Below are positions 1-8,397 of a DNA stretch of 64,000 nucleotides, in pieces. This DNA comes from Paraburkholderia fungorum (GTDB taxonomy: Bacteria > Pseudomonadota > Gammaproteobacteria > Burkholderiales > Burkholderiaceae). The stretch's first letter is position 1. The number at the start of each line of letters is the position of its first letter. Below the pieces are notes generated by a model. The model was given only the letters and a program-made list of their open reading frames with translations. It ran no database searches and was not told the DNA's origin. Location of the stretch: NCBI RefSeq assembly GCF_003610895.1, contig NZ_MCAS01000023.1, positions 124,001 through 188,000 on the forward strand, written 5' to 3'. Position numbers and translations under genes: made by a program.

Positions 1-1395
1 CGATTCGGCGGGCTCGCCTGGCTCGTCCGGCTCGCCCGCTATGTCGCGCTGGGCCTCGCGGCTATGGGTGAGGCGCTCGCGCACGAAGCCGATGTGCTCG
101 CGCAGCACATAGAACTGATCCGCATAGGCGAGCGGCATTTTCAGACCGTTCACCGATTCCTCGATCGCATCGAGCCGTTCGATCAGCGAGGCGCGCTCGG
201 CGGCGGAGTGCTCGCTGAGCGCGCTTCGCTCGATCGCGATCAGCGAGCCGTACCAGCGGTAGATGCGCGATTTCACTCGCCACGTGTACAACGACGGCAC
301 GACGCGCAGCGCCGGAATCAGCAACACGATCAGCGGCACCACGACCACCAGCAGCCGATCGGCAAGACTTGCCAGCCAGAATGGCAGGACCCGGTAGAGG
401 AAGCTCTTGCCTGACTTGTAGTAGCGGGCGGCGTCGTCGCTGATCGGGAAATCGTGGGCGAGCGGCGCGGGGAATTCGCCGGCGCGCTGCAGGATGTTCG
501 CCTTGCCGTGGACCTCGCGTGCCGCCTCGATCAGCAGATCGGATAGTGCCGGATGCAGGGAGTCGCGCGCGACCAGTTCGGCGGTCGGCGCCACCATATG
601 CATCGGCGCCGCCGGCAGGTTCTTGCCGAGGTCGAACGCGCCCATGGGTATCTGGAGTTGCGTCAGATAGGGAAAGCGGCGGGTATAGGCGTCGGCTTGA
701 GTGAAGTCGTAGAACTGCACGTTCGGCGTGCGATTGAGCTTGCCCATCACCGCCGGTTGCGCCGAGTCGCCGGCCAGAAACGCCGCGTCGACCTTGCCGG
801 CAACGAGGGCCTGGGCGGCGTCGTCGCCCGAAAGCGGCAGTAGTTTGGTCGGACCGCCCGGCACGATGCCGTTCGCCTTGAGCAGCGCGAGCGCCAGTTC
901 GCGCGTGCCGCTGCCCTCGGCGCCGACTGCGAGGCGCAAGCCCTTGAATTCGGAGAGCCGCGTGATTGTCGGGCCGTGATAGAAGATCGCGAGCGGCACA
1001 TAGGCGACGCTGCCGAGCGACATCAGGTCCGGGCTTACCGGGCCGGGCGAGATTCCGTCCTGCACGAAGGCGACGTCGACGTTCGACTTTGGATCCGAAA
1101 GCCGCTTCAGATTCTGCAGCGAGCCTTCCGAGGGCAATACGTTCAGGGTGATACGGTTGCGCGCCAGAATCGCCTTGTACTTCTGCGCCGCGTTCCAGAA
1201 GGTGCTGCCTTCGGGGCCGGCGCTGATCGTCAACGTGCTGGGCGGAGCGGGCTGGATCAGGCGCACGGCGACCCAGATCGCCGCGATGGCGACCAGCAGG
1301 ATCGGTCCGAACGAGACCGCCAGATCGCGCCAGGAGATCGCGACGAAACGGGCGACGAGACGGGGAGAGCGTTTGCGGCCGGTGACTGGCTTCAT
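1..1395 (-). CDS. TAXI-family TRAP-type solute-binding protein, membrane-anchored (3' end outside window)
   Basis: Reading leftward from the ATG at 1395, an open frame of 465 codons reaches the window edge without a stop, so the C-terminus is missing. An N-terminal membrane segment lies at about residues 26-48. It is followed by a periplasmic binding domain with TAXI hallmarks: the start TISAGPEGSTFWNAAQKY near residue 57, GSLQNLKRL near 91, DVAFVQDG near 107 and the AVGAEGSGTRELA loop near 156. A second membrane segment spans about 340-363 and a charged cytosolic tail follows. TAXI proteins normally deliver small carboxylates to TRAP permeases. None is visible here, and the second membrane helix suggests the anchored variant often found without a permease. 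Substrate unknown. Confidence 0.85.
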   Translation of the reverse strand, partial: MKPVTGRKRSPRLVARFVAISWRDLAVSFGPILLVAIAAIWVAVRLIQPAPPSTLTISAGPEGSTFWNAAQKYKAILARNRITLNVLPSEGSLQNLKRLSDPKSNVDVAFVQDGISPGPVSPDLMSLGSVAYVPLAIFYHGPTITRLSEFKGLRLAVGAEGSGTRELALALLKANGIVPGGPTKLLPLSGDDAAQALVAGKVDAAFLAGDSAQPAVMGKLNRTPNVQFYDFTQADAYTRRFPYLTQLQIPMGAFDLGKNLPAAPMHMVAPTAELVARDSLHPALSDLLIEAAREVHGKANILQRAGEFPAPLAHDFPISDDAARYYKSGKSFLYRVLPFWLASLADRLLVVVVPLIVLLIPALRVVPSLYTWRVKSRIYRWYGSLIAIERSALSEHSAAERASLIERLDAIEESVNGLKMPLAYADQFYVLREHIGFVRERLTHSREAQRDIAGEPDEPGEPAES

Positions 1396-2092
1396 CGGGT
1401 GGCGTGACGGCTACGGTCGAAAGTGAACGGGGTGGCGGTGCGCCGTGGCGCGTGAACCGGGGCGAGGCGCTTGCGCCATGCCATCGGGCCTGCTGCCGCG
1501 AAAGGCATGCACGCGGCGCGGCAGCGCGCGTCGCGCCGATGGTACCTGAGAATCGCGCGGCGGCGCTGCGCCCGGCCGGGATGGGCGTCCTCAAACCCGT
1601 AACAATTCGTGAACGGCGCGTGAATAGCGCATGAACGTCGCATGAACGTCGCATGAACGGTCCGTGGCCAATCCATGAACCGCGTCGGACGAAAAATATG
1701 AACCGTGCATGAATAAAACACGATCCACGGTCCGATGACAAGCAGGAGGCACCCGCTGGTATGACTAAACCCTTTGCGCTTCTGGCGCGGCTAGATTAAA
1801 TTGTGGATCGCTGTCGCGAACAAATGTTTGCGCGGCGTGACCCGGCACGACAGACAAGAACCGGGCGCGCCGGCGGACTTCGCGGCTTGCCGGCTCCCGT
1901 ACCGCATTGCATGCGCCGCACGCGCATGTAACCAACGGAGGCCGGCCTCTCTTGCCTCTCGCACACCGTGTTGCAGCCATAGTCGGCCGTCGCTGAGCCG
2001 CGCCTTGACGCGTCCTGCATGGCCGCCCGTAGTCGTAACGAAGCCGCTGTTTGTATATGCGGTCCAATGTGTAGCTAAGGAGAATAGAAACT
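1396..2092. other. Intergenic region between the TAXI gene and the BON-domain gene
   Basis: This 697-bp divergent interval shows no convincing gene: short open frames lack ribosome sites and family features. It carries a run of 11-bp direct repeats at 1608-1684 (separate entry). The BON gene's ribosome site (AAGGAG, about 2078-2083) lies at its right end. Promoters for both flanking genes must lie here, but I could not place -35/-10 boxes with confidence. Confidence 0.6.
1608..1684. repeat. Seven 11-bp units in direct tandem
   Basis: Reading in steps of 11 from 1608 gives CGTGAACGGCG, CGTGAATAGCG, CATGAACGTCG (twice, at 1630 and 1641), CATGAACGGTC, a degenerate CGTGGCCAATC, and CATGAACCGCG. 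The core is C(G/A)TGAA. A period of 11 bp places every copy on the same face of the helix. That is the architecture OmpR/PhoB-family regulators bind, although the core does not match the classical Pho box. It lies about 210 bp upstream of the TAXI start and 410 bp upstream of the BON start. Confidence 0.7.
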
Positions 2093-2446
2093 ATGAAATC
2101 GGTCGGTTTTCTGAAAACGCTGGGTTCGGTCGTGGCGATGGTGGTGGCGTGCAACGTGTACGCTCAGGCAAGCGATACAACGGCGACGGGCACGACCGCT
2201 GCGCCGGCTGCCAGCGCCAAGGCGACCAAGAAGGCTAATGGCCAGCTGGGCCGCAAGGTGCGCAGCGCGCTTGCCAAGGCGCAAGGCATCGACGTTTCGA
2301 ACATCGCCGTGCGCGCTCGTGGCGGCGCGGTGACCTTGACCGGCTCGGTGCCGGACCAAGGCCAGATCGATTCCGCCGGCACGGTGGCCAAGGGCGTCGC
2401 CGGCGTCACGTCGGTGTCGAACAAGCTGACCGTTGTTCAGCAGTAA
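2093..2446 (+). CDS. Secreted BON-domain protein
   Basis: A 117-residue protein preceded by a good ribosome site (AAGGAG). It has a signal peptide of about 24 residues ending near NVYAQA, then an Ala/Thr/Lys-rich linker, then one BON domain at about 50-117. Characteristic stretches are KVRSALAKAQGIDVSNI, VTLTGSVPDQGQ and a closing GVTSVSNKLTV. BON domains (OsmY type) bind phospholipid or envelope surfaces and often protect against osmotic or envelope stress. The gene stands alone with a strong terminator about 150 bp downstream. A single BON domain with this layout is common in Burkholderia; the exact role is not determined by the sequence. Confidence 0.88.
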   Translation: MKSVGFLKTLGSVVAMVVACNVYAQASDTTATGTTAAPAASAKATKKANGQLGRKVRSALAKAQGIDVSNIAVRARGGAVTLTGSVPDQGQIDSAGTVAKGVAGVTSVSNKLTVVQQ

Positions 2447-2597
2447 GACAGTTGCAATCGGCAGGCCGCACCAGGCGGCCTGGCACCAGCGGCTTGCAAC
2501 AAGCGCACGAAGCGCCGGGAGGCGCGCAAAGCTGTATTGAAGGGCGCAGGCGATTCGATATTGTCGTTATGCGCCATTGTGATGCATGCCAGTGCGA

Positions 2598-2629
2598 GGG
2601 CTTCGGCGAATACCCGAAGCCCTTTTTTT
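2598..2629 (+). terminator. Rho-independent terminator after the BON gene
   Basis: GGGCTTCGG (2598-2606) pairs perfectly with CCGAAGCCC (2614-2622) across a 7-nt loop and is followed by seven Ts. Confidence 0.9.
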
Positions 2630-2788
2630 CGCTTTATTTTCCGTGGTGGTTATTTTTGAAGCGGTGATGATGGTTCAGACCCGTTCCGGGCTGAACGCCG
2701 TCACCGCAACGGCTTCTCCGTGCGCTGCGACACACAATAGACGCGTCATCAAGCGTACTGTGATGGGAAAGAAACGGGAGCCAACGCC

Positions 2789-3037
2789 ATGGAAGTCACG
2801 CTTTTGCGCTATACCGATCTGCCTATTGGAGATCGGGCGGCTTTCGAGCTGGTGTGCGCGCGGCACGGATTTGCGCCGGCGCATTTCGACATCAGCGCTC
2901 GCCTCGCCCCGGGCGACGCCGCGCACGAACGCCTCGTCACGGTTCGTCGCGGCGGCTGGGCGCAGTCCTATCAAGACCACCGTGGTCAATGGGTCAAGCA
3001 GTTCGAATCCGATCTGACCTGCCGGTTTTTCAAATAG
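2789..3037 (+). CDS. Small conserved-looking hypothetical protein
   Basis: An 82-residue soluble protein with no signal peptide or membrane segment. A purine-rich stretch (GGGAAAGAAACGGGAG) precedes the ATG. The sequence is balanced, with patches such as FELVCARHGFAPAHFDIS and GGWAQSYQDHRGQWVKQF. Codon use matches real neighbours and a GC hairpin lies just after the stop. I do not recognise the family. Its isolation between two terminators suggests its own transcription unit. Confidence 0.6.
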   Translation: MEVTLLRYTDLPIGDRAAFELVCARHGFAPAHFDISARLAPGDAAHERLVTVRRGGWAQSYQDHRGQWVKQFESDLTCRFFK

Positions 3038-3045
3038 AAGCAGAA

Positions 3046-3063
3046 GCGGCCCGCCGGGGCCGC
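3046..3063. terminator. GC hairpin between convergent genes
   Basis: GCGGCCC (3046-3052) pairs with GGGCCGC (3057-3063) across GCCG, between the convergent stops at 3037 and 3090. There is no T-run, so it may act only as a mild or bidirectional stop. Confidence 0.5.
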
Positions 3064-3089
3064 CGCTTCATATCCGCTTTATACCGGCC

Positions 3090-3878
3090 TCACGCCAGCA
3101 CGAGGCGCACGCCGACCAGCGTGAGCGTAGCGGCGAGCACGTTGCGCAGCAGTACGTCCGGCGCGCGCGACGACAGATAGCTGCCGATCGCGATGCCCGG
3201 CAATGAACCCACCAGCAGCGACAGCAGCATCGACCAGTCGATCGAGCCCAGCAGCCAATGACCCGCGCCCGCCAGCAGCGTGAGCGGCACCGCATGGGCG
3301 ATGTCGGAGCCGACGATGCGCGTGGTCGGCAGCAGCGGATACAGCAGCAGCAACACCGTGACGCCGATGGCGCCCGCGCCCACCGACGTCAGCGACACCA
3401 GCACGCCCAGCACCGCGCCGGTCAGCATGGTGAGCGCGAGCGTACGGCCTTGCTTCGGGGCGCGCTGACGGCGCGCGCCGAGCGCCGCGAGTTGCGGGCG
3501 GAAGACGAGCGCCACGGCGGTCACCAGCAGCGCGACGCCGAGCACGATCTGGATCAGCCGGCTCGCGCCTGGCGTGTCCATGCCGTAACGGTGCAGCAGG
3601 ATCAGGGTGATGGTTGCAGCCGGTACGCTGCCGGCCGCGAGGCGCAGCGTGATCTGCCAGTCGACGGAGCCTTTCAGGCCGTGCACCAGCGTGCCGGTCG
3701 CCTTGGTGGCGGCTGCATACAGCAGATCGGTGCCGACTGCGGTGGCCGGGTGCACCTTGAACAGCAGAACCAGGATCGGCGTCATCAGCGAGCCGCCGCC
3801 GACGCCCGTCAGCCCGACCAGAAAACCGACGAACAGGCCGGAGACGGAGTACAGCAGATCGATGTGGGGAAGAGCCAT
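3090..3878 (-). CDS. TSUP (TauE/SafE-type) membrane permease
   Basis: A 262-residue integral membrane protein with about eight hydrophobic segments in two homologous halves. The first half opens with the family signature VGFLVGLTGVGGGSLMTP, followed by AVGTDLLYAAATKATG. The second half repeats it as GVLVSLTSVGAGAIGVT and VGSDIAHAVPLTLLAG. TSUP proteins export sulfite, sulfoacetate or related organosulfonates, or act in sulfur-compound uptake. The length is typical. It is monocistronic; no sulfur-metabolism gene adjoins it, so the substrate is open. Confidence 0.9.
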   Translation of the reverse strand: MALPHIDLLYSVSGLFVGFLVGLTGVGGGSLMTPILVLLFKVHPATAVGTDLLYAAATKATGTLVHGLKGSVDWQITLRLAAGSVPAATITLILLHRYGMDTPGASRLIQIVLGVALLVTAVALVFRPQLAALGARRQRAPKQGRTLALTMLTGAVLGVLVSLTSVGAGAIGVTVLLLLYPLLPTTRIVGSDIAHAVPLTLLAGAGHWLLGSIDWSMLLSLLVGSLPGIAIGSYLSSRAPDVLLRNVLAATLTLVGVRLVLA

Positions 3879-4044
3879 TGAGCGGACCGGTGACGGTCGG
3901 GTGGGGTGGACAGGTTAGGCGGCAAGGCCGGCGCGCACGGGCCTTCGAGCGTTGGCGAAGCCCGGTGACGGGCTCGCGGTGGCAGGCCGGAAGCCGCTAT
4001 TGTCGCAAAACTGCCGCGCTTGCGTACGAAGCGCTGAACCCCAC

Positions 4045-4698
4045 TCAGAGCGCGCGGCGAATTTCGACGATACCGAACGCGGCCAGCGTGAATCCGACAA
4101 TCCGGTCGATCGCCACGCGCAACTTACTGCCGATCGCATGACGCGCGAGCGACACCACGGTCACAAGAAAACACCACCATGCGATCGAACCGCAAAACAC
4201 GCCGCCTACGGTGGTCAATGCGATGCTCGATGAAAACGCTCCACGCGGCGCGAGCGTCGTGAACAGCGCGGCGAACATGATGACGGTTTGCGGATTGGTC
4301 AGCGTGAGCAGCAACGAACTTGCGTACGCGCGCAGCGCGCCGGCGCGGCCCACCTGCGCGAGCTTGCCGCTGTCATTGCCGCCGCCGTTGCCGTTGGCCG
4401 CCTCGGCGGGCGCTTTCTGCAGCAAGGTGCGTACGCCGAGATAAAGCAGGAACAGACCGGCGACCAGGTGCAAGGGCCGGTCGTAGGCGAGCATGAACTG
4501 CGAAATACCGACAAGGCCGAGCGCCGCGATCAGACCATAAGCGGCGTCGCCGGTCGCAATACCGAAGCCGATCGCGAGGCCCGCGCGCGGACCGCCCGTC
4601 AGCGTGCGGCGAATGCATAGCATGCCCATCGGGCCGACCGGCGCGGCAATCGCGAGGCCGACACCGGCAGAGGTGGCGAAGAGACTGGCGGTGGACAT
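4045..4698 (-). CDS. LysE-family amino-acid exporter
   Basis: I start at the ATG at 4698 because AGGGG lies about 8 nt upstream and the protein then begins MSTASLFATSAGVGLAIAAP, the usual LysE/RhtB start. The frame stays open upstream but lacks family sequence. The 217-residue product has about six membrane segments. It carries the family motif PVGPMGMLCIRRTL near residue 18 and the LLTLTNPQTVIMFAA stretch in the middle. LysE exporters expel basic or neutral amino acids. It is divergent from the LysR gene at 4878, a common exporter/regulator arrangement. Confidence 0.88.
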   Translation of the reverse strand: MSTASLFATSAGVGLAIAAPVGPMGMLCIRRTLTGGPRAGLAIGFGIATGDAAYGLIAALGLVGISQFMLAYDRPLHLVAGLFLLYLGVRTLLQKAPAEAANGNGGGNDSGKLAQVGRAGALRAYASSLLLTLTNPQTVIMFAALFTTLAPRGAFSSSIALTTVGGVFCGSIAWWCFLVTVVSLARHAIGSKLRVAIDRIVGFTLAAFGIVEIRRAL

Positions 4699-4877
4699 GG
4701 GAAAGCCCCTGTGCGTTGTTCTGGTCGGTGGTGGGTCGGGCGCGCTGCGCTTCGTTGCGGGCAGTTGCCAGGCCGGCGCGCCCCCAAGCATAGCCAGACC
4801 GAAAATCCCAGGCAAGCTGCCCGCCGCTTTCCTCGGGCATAATTTTCCCACTGCAAACACTCAGGGCACGCCCGTTC

Positions 4878-5771
4878 ATGTGGCAAATCGATCAGGTGAC
4901 GTTGCGCTTGTTCATCGCCGTCTGCGAGGAAGGCACGATCGCGCGCGCGGCTGAGCGCGAGTTCATTGCGCCGTCCGCGGTCAGCAAGCGGCTCGCCGAT
5001 CTCGAAGCGCTGGTCGACGTCGCGCTGCTCTCGCGCAGCCAGCGCGGCGTGCGCGCCACCGCCGCCGGTGAGGCGCTGCTCAGGCACGCGCGGCTCATCA
5101 TGCGCGGCCACGAACGATTGCAGGCGGAGCTCAGCGAATACGCGGCCGGCGCCCGCGGCCATGTGCGGATACTGGCGAATGTGTCGTCGATGGTGGAGTT
5201 TCTGCCTGAAGCGCTGTCGGTGTTTCTGAAGGCTAATCCGCGGATTCGCGTCGATGTCGAAGAGCGCGTCAGCACCGAGATCGTGCGCGGTCTGGAAGAG
5301 GGCGTGGCCGATCTCGGCATTTGCCGCGACGCGGTGCCGATGGGCAATCTCGACGTGCTGCAGTATCGCTCCGATCATCTCGCGCTGATCGTGCCGCGCG
5401 ATCATCCGCTGGCTGGTGAAGCCGCAATCGGTTTTGAGCAGACCCTGGCATTCGACCATCTCGGGCTCGCATCGAACGCGTCGGTGAACGCGCTGATGCA
5501 GCGCATCGCGGTGGAAAAAGGCAGGGAGCTCAACTATCGAACCTATGTATCGACCTTCGACGCCGCCTATCGTTTTATCCAGGCGGGTCTCGCCGTCGCG
5601 ATCCTGCCGGGCGAGGCGTTGCCCCGGCATGCCGCCGACGAGTACGGCATCGTCGCCGTGCCGTTGCGTGAAGCATGGGCCGAGCGGCGCTTCGTGATCT
5701 GCATGCGCGACCGTAGTGCGCTCACATTGGCGGCGTCGCATCTGCTCGACCATCTGCTGCGCGCGGGTTGA
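4878..5771 (+). CDS. LysR-family transcriptional regulator
   Basis: A 297-residue LysR-type regulator. The N-terminal winged helix-turn-helix covers about residues 1-65 (LRLFIAVCEEGTIARAAERE then SAVSKRLADLEALV). An effector-binding domain runs from about 90 to the end, with the usual LRILAN-like entry (VRILANVSSMVEFLPEAL) and IVPRDHPL. Two candidate targets exist: the divergent LysE exporter, 180 bp away, and the HMG-CoA-lyase/CoA-transferase/MFS set starting 213 bp downstream on the same strand. Carboxylic-acid catabolic genes are often controlled this way. The effector is unknown. Confidence 0.9.
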   Translation: MWQIDQVTLRLFIAVCEEGTIARAAEREFIAPSAVSKRLADLEALVDVALLSRSQRGVRATAAGEALLRHARLIMRGHERLQAELSEYAAGARGHVRILANVSSMVEFLPEALSVFLKANPRIRVDVEERVSTEIVRGLEEGVADLGICRDAVPMGNLDVLQYRSDHLALIVPRDHPLAGEAAIGFEQTLAFDHLGLASNASVNALMQRIAVEKGRELNYRTYVSTFDAAYRFIQAGLAVAILPGEALPRHAADEYGIVAVPLREAWAERRFVICMRDRSALTLAASHLLDHLLRAG

Positions 5772-5983
5772 GCGCGGCCCTTGCCGCACCTTCTGACAAG
5801 CCCTTAAGGGTTTCCCCTTTGCGACGGCGCATGCCCGTCCCGCATGCCTTTGCCGCCATCGCGAGCGGCGATGGAGAGCGTCGTCAACGCAGACTTTGCC
5901 GCGCGGCCGCGCGCGGGCACCCTGTCGCTCAGTAGCTTCGTTCCCAGCCCTCCACGCAAGATTCAAGATTGGGATTCAAGACC

Positions 5984-6934
5984 ATGAGTGACACTCAGAC
6001 GCGCGTCGTCGTGACCGAAGTCGGCATGCGCGACGGCCTGCAAAGCATCGCGCGCACGATGCCCACTGAATTCAAACGACGCTGGATCGACGCGGCCTAT
6101 GCCGCCGGCGTGCGGCATATGGAAGTCGCCTCGTTCGTGCCGGCGAAGCTGCTGCCGCAAATGGCCGATGCCGAGGAAGTGATCGCTCACGCGCTCACCT
6201 ATGACGATCTGATTGTGACAGCCCTGGTGCCGAACCTGAAGGGCGCGCAACGCGCGCTCGAATCCGGCGTGCATCGGATCGTCGCGCCGATTTCGGTGAG
6301 TACGGCGCACAGTCTTGCCAATGTCCGCAAGACGCCCGCTGAGATGATCGAGTCGTTTGCCGCGATGCGCGAGCTGATCGATAGCGCGGCTGGAGCAAAC
6401 GCGCGGCGTGTGGACTTGATTGCCGGATTGTCGACGGTGTTCGGCTGCACGTTGCAAGGCGCGGTGCCCTACGACGATATCGTCGGGATTGCACGCGCCG
6501 CGCTGCAGGCGGGCGCCGATGCCATCGCGCTTGGCGACACCACGGGTGAAGCGACGCCGCGCCAGGTCGGCGAAGTCATCGAACTGGTGCGAGCGGTTGC
6601 GGGAAGCAAACTGCGCTCGCTGCATTTCCACGACACGCGCGGCCTCGGCCTCGCGAATACGCTGATCGCGTTGCAGCACGGCATCCGTGAATTCGACGCC
6701 TCGCTGGCCGGTCTCGGCGGTTGCCCGCATGCGCCGGGCGCGACCGGCAACGTGAACACCGAAGACCTGGTGTTCATGCTCGACAGCATGGGCTACGACA
6801 CCGGCATCGACCTCGCCGGACTCATCGCCTCGCGCGACATACTTGCCGACGCGTTGCCCGGCGAACCGCTGTACGGCTATCTGGCGCGCGCCGGTTTGCC
6901 GAAGCAGTTCAGTGCCGCGGCTCAACGTGTTTGA
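5984..6934 (+). CDS. Hydroxymethylglutaryl-CoA lyase family enzyme
   Basis: A 316-residue DRE-TIM metallolyase. I prefer the ATG at 5984 over an in-frame TTG at 5969. The N-terminus has the metal and substrate motif EVGMRDGLQS. The metal-binding HFHDTRGLGLANT lies near residue 215, and the HMG-CoA lyase signature SLAGLGGCPHAPGATGN, containing the catalytic cysteine, near 245. Family members cleave HMG-CoA to acetyl-CoA and acetoacetate; some act on related 3-hydroxyacyl-CoAs such as citramalyl-type substrates. It lies 27 bp before a CoA-transferase that could supply its thioester substrate. No leucine-degradation genes surround it, so a role in leucine breakdown is less likely. Confidence 0.88.
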   Translation: MSDTQTRVVVTEVGMRDGLQSIARTMPTEFKRRWIDAAYAAGVRHMEVASFVPAKLLPQMADAEEVIAHALTYDDLIVTALVPNLKGAQRALESGVHRIVAPISVSTAHSLANVRKTPAEMIESFAAMRELIDSAAGANARRVDLIAGLSTVFGCTLQGAVPYDDIVGIARAALQAGADAIALGDTTGEATPRQVGEVIELVRAVAGSKLRSLHFHDTRGLGLANTLIALQHGIREFDASLAGLGGCPHAPGATGNVNTEDLVFMLDSMGYDTGIDLAGLIASRDILADALPGEPLYGYLARAGLPKQFSAAAQRV

Positions 6935-6961
6935 AACTTCTGATTACTCACAGGTGCTGCA

Positions 6962-8197
6962 ATGACTTCAGTTTCTTCCGCGCCCGCTTCTTCGCCGGAT
7001 CAGCAGGGCGCGTTACCGCTTGCGGGCATTCGCGTGGTGGAGTTGTCGCATATGGTGATGGGGCCGACCTGCGGGATGATTCTGGGCGACCTCGGCGCCG
7101 AAGTCATCAAGGTCGAACCGCCGCGCGGCGACGGTACGCGGCGTTTGCTCGGCACGGGTGCGGGCTTTTTTCGCACCTTCAATCGCAACAAGAAGAGTGT
7201 CGCGCTCGACCTCGACAGCGAAGCGGGACTGGCCGCGCTGCACAAGCTGGTCGATACCGCGGACGTATTCGTCGAGAACTTCAAGCCGGGCCGCATGGCG
7301 AGCCTGGGTCTCGATTACGCGTCGCTGCGTGCGCGCAATCCCAGACTGATCTACGTGTCGCACAAAGGCTTTCTGAACGGTCCGTACGAACACCGTCTCG
7401 CGCTGGACGAAGTTGTGCAGATGATGGCCGGCCTCGCCTACATGACCGGACCGGTGGGTCGCCCGTTGCGTGCCGGCAGTTCAGTCAACGACATCATGGG
7501 TGGCATGTTCGGCGCGATCGGCGTGCTCGCTGCATTGCACGAACGGCATACGAGCGGACGTGGCAAGGAAGTGCAGAGCGCGCTGTTCGAAAACTGCGTG
7601 CTGCTGTCCGCGCAACACATGCAGCAGTTTGCCGCGACCGGCGTGCCCGCCGCGCCGATGCCCGAGCGCATCAGCGCGTGGGCCGTGTATGACGTGTTCA
7701 GGCTCGCCAACGACGAGCAGATGTTCATCGCCGCAACCGGTGACGGCCAGTGGCGCGCGCTGTGCGCGATTCTTGGGCGTGCCGATCTGCTGGCCGACCC
7801 GCGTCTTGCGACCAACAACGACCGCGTGCTGGCGCGCGAATGGTTGCTGCAGACGCTCGGCGAAACCTTGAGCAGCTTCGACGGCGCCACGCTCGTGCCG
7901 CTGTTCGAGCGCGACCATATCCCCTTCGCGTCGATCACGAAACCCGAAGAGCTGTTCGACGATCCGCATCTGAACCAGAGCGGCGGCCTCGCACGATTGA
8001 CACTCGATGACGGCAGCGAAACCGCGATGCCCTTGCTGCCGATTGCGATGGACGGCGAGCGTCTGCAACCGCGCCAGCCGATTGCGAAGATCGGCGAGCA
8101 CACCGCCGACGTGCTGCGCGGTTTGGGTTACGACGAAGCGCAGATCGCCGCGTTGAGCGGCAGCGGCGCGACGCAAACGCCGCGAGAAGCTGCGTGA
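6962..8197 (+). CDS. Class III (CaiB/BaiF) CoA-transferase
   Basis: A 411-residue family III CoA-transferase. It has the N-terminal nucleotide-binding pattern VVELSHMVMGPTCGMILGDL, the VIKVEPPRGDGTR loop and the VENFKPGRM stretch. The catalytic aspartate falls at about D177 in SSVNDIMGG, the position of the formyl-CoA transferase nucleophile. Such enzymes move CoA between dicarboxylic acids and CoA donors such as succinyl-CoA. Its closeness to the HMG-CoA-lyase-like gene suggests it activates the free acid that the lyase then cleaves. Length and motifs are complete. The specific acid is not deducible. Confidence 0.9.
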   Translation: MTSVSSAPASSPDQQGALPLAGIRVVELSHMVMGPTCGMILGDLGAEVIKVEPPRGDGTRRLLGTGAGFFRTFNRNKKSVALDLDSEAGLAALHKLVDTADVFVENFKPGRMASLGLDYASLRARNPRLIYVSHKGFLNGPYEHRLALDEVVQMMAGLAYMTGPVGRPLRAGSSVNDIMGGMFGAIGVLAALHERHTSGRGKEVQSALFENCVLLSAQHMQQFAATGVPAAPMPERISAWAVYDVFRLANDEQMFIAATGDGQWRALCAILGRADLLADPRLATNNDRVLAREWLLQTLGETLSSFDGATLVPLFERDHIPFASITKPEELFDDPHLNQSGGLARLTLDDGSETAMPLLPIAMDGERLQPRQPIAKIGEHTADVLRGLGYDEAQIAALSGSGATQTPREAA

Positions 8198-8397
8198 GCG
8201 TCGTGCATGAGGCGGTGTCCAAAGCTGCATACGTGTAGTGACCGATAAGGCGTCAAGCGAGGTCGCGGGAGCCGGCTATTCACGAGGTGCTCTGCGTGCG
8301 TTCCTGAGCATAGCGGCCCTATCTGTTTGCGCTTGATGCCTCGAACATAGTCATTCAATCTCATCCGGCGTTAGACCGGAACTCATGGAGACAGACG

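Noticed and set aside
62..1741. 559-codon minus-strand frame
   Set aside because: Arg/Ala-rich shadow of the TAXI gene in another frame; the true frame shows the family motifs.
5801..5874. CCCTTAAGGG and CCATCGC-N5-GCGATGG dyads before the HMG-CoA lyase gene
   Set aside because: Short and without T-run or clear LysR T-N11-A geometry; not strong enough for an operator or terminator.
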